The notes under the pieces are model-generated. The model was given only the letters and a program-made list of their open reading frames with translations, was not told where the DNA came from and did no database searches. From positions 1 through 22,062 of the IMG/VR virus record IMGVR_UViG_3300028829_004855: a stretch of 22,062 nucleotides of DNA; one strand, 5' to 3'. Below are positions 1 to 6,178 of the stretch, piece after piece (the first letter of the stretch is position 1; each line of letters starts with the position of its first letter). This DNA comes from a virus. A program made the position numbers and the translations under genes.

Positions 1-1241
1 CTATCTAGCTGATTTACAAGCATGGTTTGAGCTGCTAATAAATTTCCTACATTTACATATAGTTTACCTGAGGATGCTACCATTGCTTGCATTTCTTTTC
101 TCATGGCTATAGCACTATCTCTAGAAATACCAAATTCTCTAGCTATTAGTGTTGTTCTTTTCTGAGATTCCATAGCGGATTCGACAATAAGTTTAAATAC
201 TGCTGCTAGTGCTTTTCCAAATGCTGCAATAGCTACTACTGGTACTAGAGCTTTTTTCATAGCTTTACCAAGTGCTTTTGTACCTGCTTGCATCCCGGTC
301 ATACCTTTAAGACCGTCTTCCAGCCCAAGTTTTCTTATTTTTTGAATAGCACTAGTACCTGTTAATAATTTACCATTTTTACCTAACAGTTCGTCTTGAA
401 GACCAAGCTCAATAATTTTTTCTTTATTTAATCCTGCACCAGTTTTAAAGTTTATATCAGCTACTTTTTCACTATGTATTTGTGCTTTACGAGCTGCTTC
501 TGCTGCATCTTGGAATGGTTTAGATATTGCCCCTAAACCAGGTATATCCTTTACAAAAGCTGCCATACCGTTAAAAAATCCAACTTTATCGTTAATCGAC
601 TCAGCGTATGTCTCCAAATTTTTATACTCGTCTACTATTTGACTGACTGAATCTTTACTTTCGACTAATTCTTCGGCATACCTTTGTGTCTGTTCTAAAA
701 TACCGTCTTCAATGTCAAGTTGTTTTCTTTTACTATTTAACTTTTCACCTAGGATTTTTCTCTCATCTCCTTCAGCTATTAAAAGACCATCTTGTGTTTC
801 TGCTATCTCTCTAGTAAGGTTTCTTACTTTTTCTTGAGCTAACCTAAAATCATCTGTTGCTTTTCTCTGTGCTGATGTTATTTCATAAAGTCTTGTTTCT
901 AGTTTACCTCTTTCTTTAGAAATTTCCGCTACTGCTTTATTAGAGGTAAATACTTTACTTTGAAGATCGGCAAACTTACTTGTTTGCCTATTAATAGTAT
1001 TGAATAGTTTTCCTAATTCTTGAGCATCTCTAGTTAATGCTTTTGAACCTTTTGAGGCTTCAGTAAGATTCTTTTTTAGTTTACCGGACTCTATGTCGTT
1101 TATGTTTTTTGTAACTTTTTCGAATGCCGTTCCTATTGCTTTAGCATTATCCCTAGTAGTCAGGATCATACCTCTAAGCTCACGCATACGATTTAATGCC
1201 TTACCGTCTCTTAAAAAATCAAAATTATCGTTTTCTGCCAC
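1..1241 (-). CDS. Tail tape-measure protein, N-terminal part (C-terminus beyond left edge)
   Basis: The reading frame stays open from a GTG codon at 1241 to the left edge, giving 413 visible residues. An in-frame TAA lies five codons upstream of the GTG, so the start must be this GTG or the ATG at codon 19; GTG is preferred because it keeps the full acidic N-terminus (VAENDNFDF). Residues about 20-215 are rich in charged heptad-like helix (Lys/Glu/Arg with Leu/Ile), as in tape-measure coiled coils. Residues about 330-355 form a hydrophobic, Ala/Val-rich segment (ALVPVVAIAAFGKALAAVFK), typical of the membrane-active stretches in tape-measure proteins. It follows the gp26-like/frameshift gene by 34 nt, the usual place for a tape measure. 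Known: such proteins set tail length and enter the cell envelope at infection. The family is inferred from composition and position, not from a motif. The missing C-terminus may carry lytic domains that cannot be assessed. Confidence 0.75.
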   Translation of the reverse strand, partial: MAENDNFDFLRDGKALNRMRELRGMILTTRDNAKAIGTAFEKVTKNINDIESGKLKKNLTEASKGSKALTRDAQELGKLFNTINRQTSKFADLQSKVFTSNKAVAEISKERGKLETRLYEITSAQRKATDDFRLAQEKVRNLTREIAETQDGLLIAEGDERKILGEKLNSKRKQLDIEDGILEQTQRYAEELVESKDSVSQIVDEYKNLETYAESINDKVGFFNGMAAFVKDIPGLGAISKPFQDAAEAARKAQIHSEKVADINFKTGAGLNKEKIIELGLQDELLGKNGKLLTGTSAIQKIRKLGLEDGLKGMTGMQAGTKALGKAMKKALVPVVAIAAFGKALAAVFKLIVESAMESQKRTTLIAREFGISRDSAIAMRKEMQAMVASSGKLYVNVGNLLAAQTMLVNQLD

Positions 1242-1254
1242 CGTGTTTCTTTTT

Positions 1255-1262
1255 TATAAATA
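1255..1262 (-). promoter_or_regulatory. TATTTATA motif upstream of tape-measure gene
   Basis: Gene-sense TATTTATA lies 13 nt before the GTG start. The same octamer occurs in the other tail-region intergenic gaps. A role as promoter or translation-initiation element is inferred from recurrence only. Confidence 0.35.
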
Positions 1263-1275
1263 GGAAAGACCTCTA

Positions 1276-1536
1276 TTATTTAGAAGTCTTTGTATTGTAA
1301 TTAGGTTTTATATCGGGTCTCTGTATTTTAGCCTTCTGTAAGCCTTTAGCTTTTTTCATAGCCTTTTCCTGTTCTTCATTTCTCTTATCGTAATGGTCTT
1401 TTAATTCCTGGAAAGTAAATTTTCTTAACCATATAGGCATATTGTATACATCATTCCATGTATATCCTCCATTTCCGTTAAAAACTATTTGGTGTATTTG
1501 ACTAAATAGGACATTTCTATAATTAGAGCTTAGGCC
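1276..1536 (-). CDS. Downstream frame of putative frameshifted tail-assembly chaperone (86 codons)
   Basis: This frame is open from GGC at 1536 to TAA at 1276 and overlaps the end of the gp26-like gene in another frame. A TAG in this frame sits just upstream at 1546-1548, so entry is possible only around the T7 run at 1537-1543. The first in-frame ATG is at 1440 (MPIWLRKF), yet the 32 residues before it look protein-like, including GNGGYTWNDVYN leading straight into MPIWLRKFTF. The remainder is a basic, helical tail (KRNEEQEKAMKKAKGLQKAK) ending NTKTSK. A +1 shift at TTT-TTT-T would give a fusion of about 327 residues (241 + 86); a -2 shift adds one Phe. It lies immediately before the tape measure, where tail-chaperone G/GT frameshift pairs usually sit. 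The alternative is a separate 54-aa protein starting at 1440, but no ribosome-binding site is evident there. Confidence 0.65.
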   Translation of the reverse strand, partial: GLSSNYRNVLFSQIHQIVFNGNGGYTWNDVYNMPIWLRKFTFQELKDHYDKRNEEQEKAMKKAKGLQKAKIQRPDIKPNYNTKTSK

Positions 1537-2260
1537 AAAAAAAGCCTACCCCCAGGGGTATGTCCACTCCTTCCTCTGGGCTAAATTCAGGTTTAAATAC
1601 CATATTAATATCTGGTGATATTTTAAGTATTTCATTCCTTAATGCCCTTGCATCTTCTGCTAATAAGTAATTATCAACAAAATTTCTTATATCTGTATCA
1701 AGGTCTGAGCCATCTACAGATGTTATTACATGTTTTAATCTAGTGGTAACCTCAGGTGAAGCTTCTGTATCTATTTTAGCTAACCCATCTAATTCCTTAT
1801 CTATTGCTTTTTCATCAGCATGTGTAAGAATTTTAAAAGTTACATCTATTTTACTTTTTGGTAAAGTAAATTTAAATTCGTTTTTTCTATCTTTAAATAA
1901 TTTTAAATCGATTTCTTTTTCTTTTAATAAACTTAAATCTATTGTATACTCTTGTCCTCTGTAATTAACAACGTAGTTTTTACCGTATGCTAATATTCTT
2001 GCTGCTATCATCATAGCATTCTTATCTCCTACAAGTAAACTACTGTAGTCAACATCTTTTGTTAAAATAAGAGATTGTAAAAGTTTATCGATTACTGTAC
2101 CGTTTGTAATGTAGTTTTGATTGGTAAGTATGTCTTCTTCCTTAGCAGTCATATATTTCATCTCTAATTCTCCTTTTGCTAATGGAGAATCTTCTGGATA
2201 TAATAATCCTTTTGATGGTAATACTACGGTTTCTGTTGGTAAATTAAATGTTTTGCTCAT
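1523..2260 (-). CDS. gp26/T4_baseplate-family tail protein, likely tail-assembly chaperone
   Basis: The 245-aa product has the N-terminal pattern of the T4 gp26-type baseplate family: LPSKG at residues 14-18, YPEDSPL at 21-27, then MKYMTAKEEDIL at 34-45. The remainder is a mixed alpha/beta, acidic protein. In T4-like phages the family is annotated as baseplate hub or baseplate assembly. Here it lies between tail tube and tape measure and its last codons carry a slippery T7 run, which fits a chaperone of the lambda G/GT type. The zero-frame product ends GVGFFWPKL. The ATG at 2260 has no clear Shine-Dalgarno; TATTTATA lies 29 nt upstream. The terminator at 2324-2348 separates it from the tube gene, so it probably needs its own promoter or readthrough. 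The family assignment is firm; the chaperone role is inferred from context. Confidence 0.8.
   Translation of the reverse strand: MSKTFNLPTETVVLPSKGLLYPEDSPLAKGELEMKYMTAKEEDILTNQNYITNGTVIDKLLQSLILTKDVDYSSLLVGDKNAMMIAARILAYGKNYVVNYRGQEYTIDLSLLKEKEIDLKLFKDRKNEFKFTLPKSKIDVTFKILTHADEKAIDKELDGLAKIDTEASPEVTTRLKHVITSVDGSDLDTDIRNFVDNYLLAEDARALRNEILKISPDINMVFKPEFSPEEGVDIPLGVGFFWPKL
1531..1548 (-). other. Putative frameshift site: T7 run in a hairpin loop
   Basis: In gene sense the site reads GTA GGC TTT TTT TGG CCT in the zero frame. Seven Ts (1537-1543) allow perfect re-pairing of tRNA-Phe after a +1 or -2 slip. TAGGC and GCCTA (1544-1548 and 1531-1535) pair as a 5-bp stem with the T run in its loop. 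Just 5' is GGGGGTAGG, unusually G-rich for this AT-rich sequence and able to act as an internal Shine-Dalgarno-like stimulator. A -1 slip would reach TAA within three codons and is not productive. Confidence 0.55.
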
Positions 2261-2289
2261 AAATAACTATTAAGTATAACTTGTCTTGA

Positions 2290-2297
2290 TATAAATA
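2290..2297 (-). promoter_or_regulatory. TATTTATA motif upstream of gp26-like gene
   Basis: Gene-sense TATTTATA lies 29 nt before the ATG at 2260, between the terminator and the gene, where a new promoter would be needed. Function is inferred from recurrence at other tail genes. Confidence 0.4.
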
Positions 2298-2323
2298 TAC
2301 GAATAAAATTTTTTTAAAACAAC

Positions 2324-2348
2324 AAAAAACCCGACTAATTGTCGGGTT
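2324..2348 (-). terminator. Rho-independent terminator after tail tube gene
   Basis: In gene sense AACCCGAC, loop AATTA, GTCGGGTT form a perfect 8-bp stem followed by a run of Ts. It starts 25 nt after the tail tube stop codon and should end the sheath-tube transcript, partly insulating these abundant structural genes from the gp26-like and tape-measure genes. Confidence 0.85.
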
Positions 2349-2373
2349 CTTAATAAAGTATGTAGGGTAGCGG

Positions 2374-2859
2374 TTAGTAATTTAAGATACAGTAGTCCAT
2401 CGCTACAGTTAACGATACATCGACTACTTCACTATTAGACCAATCATAGTCTCCGAAATCTGCTGTAGTTACGAATCCTCCTTTGATGACCCATTCTCCA
2501 ACGATATCACCAACTGGTCCTAATATGTTTAATGTTAGATCCTTTTTGTAGAAATCTGAGTATCCAGCTCTACCTGTTACTGACTCATAAGATAATCTTG
2601 CCCACTCCATCACTGCTTGTGCACCTGAAGGTGTGATTGGATCATATAAAGTCATTGTAATATCAGCCCATTCTCTTTTTCCTCTTATTTTTCTATAAGA
2701 GTTGATGTGGTCTAACTTAATCACCTCATCTGTAAATTCTGGTGCTGATACGTTCTTTACTAAGAATGATGGAATACCATCTACGTAAAGGACAAATCTA
2801 TTCTGAACTTTCGGCTCGAAAGCTCTAAACATTATTTCATTTGGATCTAATACTGCCAT
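2374..2859 (-). CDS. Tail tube protein, T4 gp19-like
   Basis: The 161-aa length matches gp19-type tube proteins. The N-terminus has the typical pattern: residues 19-35 QNRFVLYVDGIPSFLVK, then a strand-rich region with KREWADITMTLYDPI, which corresponds to the conserved part of the T4 gp19 family. Known role: hexameric rings stack to form the inner tube inside the contractile sheath. It follows the sheath gene by 36 nt and is followed by a strong terminator, the usual sheath-tube order in myoviruses. The ATG at 2859 lacks a Shine-Dalgarno; TATTTATA lies 15 nt upstream. Nothing suggests truncation. Confidence 0.92.
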   Translation of the reverse strand: MAVLDPNEIMFRAFEPKVQNRFVLYVDGIPSFLVKNVSAPEFTDEVIKLDHINSYRKIRGKREWADITMTLYDPITPSGAQAVMEWARLSYESVTGRAGYSDFYKKDLTLNILGPVGDIVGEWVIKGGFVTTADFGDYDWSNSEVVDVSLTVAMDYCILNY

Positions 2860-2874
2860 GTTATGTTACTTTAT

Positions 2875-2882
2875 TATAAATA
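2875..2882 (-). promoter_or_regulatory. TATTTATA motif upstream of tail tube gene
   Basis: Gene-sense TATTTATA lies 15 nt before the ATG at 2859, in the 36-nt sheath-tube gap. Inferred regulatory element, as at the other tail genes. Confidence 0.35.
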
Positions 2883-2895
2883 TCTATGTTTCTAA

Positions 2896-4599
2896 TTATG
2901 CTCCGAAAGTCGCTCCTGTTGGTTCTACTACGAAGTCTAATACTATAAATTCTGCTGTCTTAGCTGGCTGAATATAGATCTGACCTACTAATTGGTTTCT
3001 GTCTATAACATCCGCTGTGTTATTACTGTCATCCATTACTACTCTGTAAGCGTAAAGACCTTGTCTCTGTGTTACTGAATCTAAGTATGGGTTAACCGCT
3101 GATAAGAATTTGTTTCTTGTTGTAATTGTATTTTGTTCGAATACTAATGTTGAAGCTTGATCTCCAATAAACTTCTTAAGATCAATTAGTAATCTTCTTA
3201 CATTTACTCTATCTAAAGCACTTGCTTTAGTCTGTAATGTCTTTTGTCCAAAGATTGCAATACCTGTTCCTGGGAATGTAGCAATTGGGTTAACTTTGCT
3301 TTGGTATAAAGTATCTCTATCGCTTCTAGTTAACTTTCTTTCTGCCTGAATTACTCCTGGTACACCACCTCTAGTTAAACCTGCTGGTGCAAACCATGGT
3401 GCTGCTGCTCCATCTGTAAATGCATATACACCTGGAATAAATACTGATGCTGGTGCCCATACATTCTTACCAGTAGCTGATGCTGTCTGTAACCAAGGCC
3501 AGTAAGCTGCTGTATAAGAGCTGTTTAATAAGTCTGCCTTTCCTGTTACATTAGCTATTGTTGCTCCGTAAGAATATAAGTCTATCACTGCTATACAATC
3601 TCCTCTTGTTTCAGTCAAAGATATAATACTATCAATTGATGTAGAATGTTTATCGTATACTAAACCTGGTGCTGAAATTACATTGAACAAGTAAGCATCT
3701 GTATTTTCTAAGATTGCAATTGCATCTGTATAATTTCCTGTTGTTAAACCTTGTGTTCTAGTATTAATATTTCCGAAGTAGTTATCTCCTCCTACTACAT
3801 TTGCTCCTGTTCCACCATTAAATGATCCAGAATGTGCTGTAGGTAAAGAACCTGATGCACTTCCTACTCTAATTAATCCATCGTTACCGGTATAGTTAAG
3901 AGTTTGTCTTGGTACTGATGCTACTCTAATATAATTAGATTTATTAACATAATCTCCAGTTACAGAAACATATGTTGATGAACCGTCTGTACCTTTTGAA
4001 GTAGTTTGGTTACCAATCACTTTTTCTACATAGTTATCTGCATTTGGATCTAATGATAGGTTGTTAAATGTTTCAAGGACTATTTTATTTTTGTGATTAT
4101 CATCACCTCTTCTTACCGATAGTGAGAATGTTCCTTTTGCATTGCTAATGTTAGAAATTTCCCATCTAACATTATCTGAGTTACCTTCCACTAATGAGCT
4201 ATCACTGTTGTAAGCTCCTGAGTTGTTCATAATAACTCCTTTTCCTAATGTTTCTATAGTAAAAGGTGCTGAACCGCTACTTGCTGTTACTCCGTCATCT
4301 GTTGCTGCAGTAAATGATCCTGTTACAACTCTTGTAACTAAACAAGTGTCACCTCCTTGCTGGAAGTAAGATTTAACTGCTACTGAAGTTAAGAATTCAG
4401 ATTTTTCTGATCCTGTTTCAAAAGTATCCCCAAATTTTCTAACGTATTCGCTATATGAGGTAACAGTTGTAGGTACTTCTACTGGTCCTTTTACAGTAGG
4501 TCCTATAATTGCTGCTCCTGCTTCTAAAGGTGCTGGGGCGATGAAAGAGATGTCATTTTCTCTTTGAAATACACCTGGTGAGACTATTGATTCTGCCAT
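2896..4599 (-). CDS. Contractile tail sheath protein, T4 gp18-like
   Basis: The 567-aa product begins with the sheath N-terminal signature (SPGVFQRENDISF, residues 7-19; GAAIIGPTVKGPVEVPT, 28-44) and ends with the conserved sheath C-terminal domain. That domain includes ALDRVNVRRLLIDLKKFI at about 461-478, the RNKFLSAVNPYLDS region and the final GQIYIQPAKTAEFIVLDF. The middle (residues about 90-290) is Gly/Ser/Thr/Asn-rich and poorly conserved, consistent with a surface-exposed insertion. Known role: forms the outer contractile sheath around the tail tube. It is the first gene of the tail region, separated from the biosynthetic cassette by a 113-nt gap. Length is somewhat below the 659 residues of T4 gp18, as is common in marine relatives. 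The ATG start has no Shine-Dalgarno. Confidence 0.95.
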   Translation of the reverse strand: MAESIVSPGVFQRENDISFIAPAPLEAGAAIIGPTVKGPVEVPTTVTSYSEYVRKFGDTFETGSEKSEFLTSVAVKSYFQQGGDTCLVTRVVTGSFTAATDDGVTASSGSAPFTIETLGKGVIMNNSGAYNSDSSLVEGNSDNVRWEISNISNAKGTFSLSVRRGDDNHKNKIVLETFNNLSLDPNADNYVEKVIGNQTTSKGTDGSSTYVSVTGDYVNKSNYIRVASVPRQTLNYTGNDGLIRVGSASGSLPTAHSGSFNGGTGANVVGGDNYFGNINTRTQGLTTGNYTDAIAILENTDAYLFNVISAPGLVYDKHSTSIDSIISLTETRGDCIAVIDLYSYGATIANVTGKADLLNSSYTAAYWPWLQTASATGKNVWAPASVFIPGVYAFTDGAAAPWFAPAGLTRGGVPGVIQAERKLTRSDRDTLYQSKVNPIATFPGTGIAIFGQKTLQTKASALDRVNVRRLLIDLKKFIGDQASTLVFEQNTITTRNKFLSAVNPYLDSVTQRQGLYAYRVVMDDSNNTADVIDRNQLVGQIYIQPAKTAEFIVLDFVVEPTGATFGA

Positions 4600-4627
4600 T
4601 TTCGGTAAAGTTTATAATATTGTCTTA

Positions 4628-4635
4628 TATAAATA
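4628..4635 (-). promoter_or_regulatory. TATTTATA motif upstream of sheath gene
   Basis: Gene-sense TATTTATA (context ACATATATTTATATAAGACA) lies 28 nt before the ATG at 4599. The sheath gene should be highly expressed late in infection, so a dedicated promoter here is plausible but unproven. Confidence 0.4.
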
Positions 4636-4649
4636 TATGTAAATAAACG

Positions 4650-4703
4650 AAACCACTTTATGTAGTGTAGTGTTCGTCTACATATATAAATAGAGTGTGG
4701 TTT
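4650..4703. repeat. Nested inverted repeats between cassette and tail genes
   Basis: The outer arms (4650-4656 and 4697-4703, AAACCAC/GTGGTTT) are 7-bp perfect complements. Inside them a second 7-bp stem (4659-4665 and 4678-4684) has a 12-nt loop. The asymmetric internal side (4685-4696) holds another TATTTATA. In gene sense the outer stem begins 10 nt after the small coiled-coil gene's stop and is followed only by CGTTTATTT. It may be a weak terminator or an RNA-processing structure; confidence is low because stems are short and AT-rich. Confidence 0.35.
4685..4692 (-). promoter_or_regulatory. TATTTATA motif within the 4600-4712 gap
   Basis: A second gene-sense TATTTATA in the gap between the cassette and the sheath gene, 85 nt before the sheath ATG and inside the nested inverted repeat. 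It may be an additional promoter-like element. Confidence 0.3.
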
Positions 4704-4712
4704 TGTGAAAAG

Positions 4713-4964
4713 TTAAGTTATCGGAGTAAATGTTCCTGATTCGATATCAATGGATCCTTTTCCGTATTTCTCTTCAAGAGTTTTAGCAACTTCTACTTCT
4801 AATTTAGTAGTTTGATTATAAAACTCTTCAACAGATGTTTTTCTATTCTTAACTCTTATTTCAAGAAAACCTATCTCTGAAAGCTCTTCTTTTACAGCTC
4901 TTTTTCTATTTCGTAGGGCTTTTAAATCATTTAACTCCTGTTCTGTTAATTTAATTTGTTTCAT
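4713..4964 (-). CDS. Small coiled-coil protein of unknown function
   Basis: This 83-aa protein is almost wholly charged helix: LTEQELNDLKALRNRKRAVKEEL followed by a second helix with TTKLEVEVAKTLEEKYG. It ends in a short polar tail, GKGSIDIESGTFTPIT. The pattern resembles small coiled-coil proteins often seen in T4-like marine phages near the tail genes, but no function is known to me. It is the last gene of the cassette, 8 nt after the SGNH gene and before the 113-nt gap. It has no signal peptide or Cys residue, which argues against a thioether-type radical SAM precursor peptide. It could be a structural or assembly protein rather than part of the modification pathway. Confidence 0.75.
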   Translation of the reverse strand: MKQIKLTEQELNDLKALRNRKRAVKEELSEIGFLEIRVKNRKTSVEEFYNQTTKLEVEVAKTLEEKYGKGSIDIESGTFTPIT

Positions 4965-4972
4965 TTTAATTT

Positions 4973-6178
4973 TTATCTATATAAGTTAATGTAAAGTTTT
5001 AAAAAAGCATCTCTATACCTTTCAGATAAACTATTAAATAAATCATTATGGAGTAATTTTTCTTCATTTAAAGTTAAACTATCTGTAAGAAATAATTCAT
5101 AGGTATTTTTAGGTATGATATTTTCTTTTTGTAAAAAGTCTAAAAAGTCTATCTTTTCTTTATATTTTTTTTCAGAGATATTAAATAATTTATTTTCATC
5201 TACAGTCCCTTGATATAATTTTAGAATATTTGCAATAATTACTCCTGCATCATCCTTAGGGAAATCTATAAAATAGTGCATAAAAAAAGATTCTATTTCA
5301 ACCCTTGTAGTAATTTCGTTATAATCTTCTGTTATACTATTTTTAAATAACTCAACCGGGTTATACCCTTCTTGATAATTATCTGAGATTAATTTTGCTA
5401 AAACATTATTACTTTCAAAAGAATGTACACCATCTAAAAATCTAGATCTATTGCTTGTTAAATAACCTAAATCTATAAAATAGAAATTTAGAACGTTTAT
5501 ACCTTTGTTTATTAAGGGGTATATAATTTGTTTATAACTAAATGTCAAAGGTATAATAACTATAGAAAAATTTAATTTTAACGAAATATTAGATACTATG
5601 TCTTTACACTTTTGAAAAGTATCCGCTAAGTTAGAAAAATTTTCTTCTGTGTACTCATTAGGGGTAATTTCATCTTTTAAATTATTTACCTTTCTTATAT
5701 CATCGTCTCTTAGAATAAAAAACACCTCTCCTTCTACATTTTTAAATTTAGTTTGAAAATCAGAATTTTTTAACCATGCTAACATGTTTGTAGGCCCTGA
5801 TCCGGGGAAACCAAAATTAAATGAATTAAAATCACTACTATATTTTTGAAATAAAAAAGGGAGGGTTTGATTGTCATTTAGACCTTCTCCAAATGTCTGT
5901 GAATCTCCAAAAAATAGAGCAGACTTTTTATTTAAAGAGTTATTTAAAGGAGTACATCTTAACCCGTTCTCATCAAAATTGTATATTGCTTCATAGACTA
6001 GTGCTCCCGGGTATGTTAAACTTTTTTCTGACTTTGTTTTTCTAATACTAGCTTTAGAATTAGGGATTCCTATTGACCCAATACCATCTTCTATAAATTT
6101 TGTATAGTCCTGTGGGTGAGTCCCGGTAGATATAAACTTATTATTCTGAGCGATAAATTCTTTTGTACTCTTACTCAT
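4973..6178 (-). CDS. SGNH/GDSL-hydrolase-like protein
   Basis: The 401-aa protein shows SGNH blocks in order: YNFDENGLRCTP (66-77), which commonly precedes block I; FFGDSQTFGEG (89-99) with nucleophile Ser93; FNFGFPGSGPTNML (120-133) as block II; and FLDGVHSF (247-254) supplying the DxxH pair Asp249/His252. A clear GxND block III is not visible, so oxyanion-hole geometry is uncertain. Known family activity: esterases or acetyl-transferring/removing enzymes on lipids or polysaccharides. Residues from about 270 form a helical C-terminal extension with no family I recognise. Its start shares one base with the A1 radical SAM stop (TAATG), so it is translationally coupled. In this context, O-acetyl editing of a glycan is the simplest guess. 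No signal peptide, so it probably acts in the host cytoplasm. Confidence 0.75.
   Translation of the reverse strand: MSKSTKEFIAQNNKFISTGTHPQDYTKFIEDGIGSIGIPNSKASIRKTKSEKSLTYPGALVYEAIYNFDENGLRCTPLNNSLNKKSALFFGDSQTFGEGLNDNQTLPFLFQKYSSDFNSFNFGFPGSGPTNMLAWLKNSDFQTKFKNVEGEVFFILRDDDIRKVNNLKDEITPNEYTEENFSNLADTFQKCKDIVSNISLKLNFSIVIIPLTFSYKQIIYPLINKGINVLNFYFIDLGYLTSNRSRFLDGVHSFESNNVLAKLISDNYQEGYNPVELFKNSITEDYNEITTRVEIESFFMHYFIDFPKDDAGVIIANILKLYQGTVDENKLFNISEKKYKEKIDFLDFLQKENIIPKNTYELFLTDSLTLNEEKLLHNDLFNSLSERYRDAFLKLYINLYR

Noticed and set aside
1743-1964. Plus-strand open frame antisense to the gp26-like gene
   Set aside because: It is one of many plus-strand frames (others at 6116, 11198, 15340, 17997 and elsewhere) lying wholly or mostly inside confident minus-strand genes. 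Their Ser/Leu/Ile-rich composition is what antisense of AT-rich coding sequence gives.
2290-2297. T4 late promoters (TATAAATA) on the plus strand
   Set aside because: The exact T4 late box is present on the plus strand at five sites, but no plus-strand gene follows any of them. The consistent spacing is to minus-strand starts, so I treated the motif in gene sense instead.
2896-4599. Sheath gene as part of an R-type pyocin or contractile injection system rather than a phage
   Set aside because: The gp19-like tube, gp26-like protein and tape measure match T4-like phages. No AAA+ ATPase, LysM or other injection-system marker is seen, though the capsid genes lie outside the window, so this rests on family resemblance.
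4713-4964. 83-aa protein as a radical SAM precursor peptide (RiPP)
   Set aside because: It has no Cys, no leader/core boundary and no repeated core. It is a plain charged coiled coil next to the tail genes, so a structural or assembly role is more likely.
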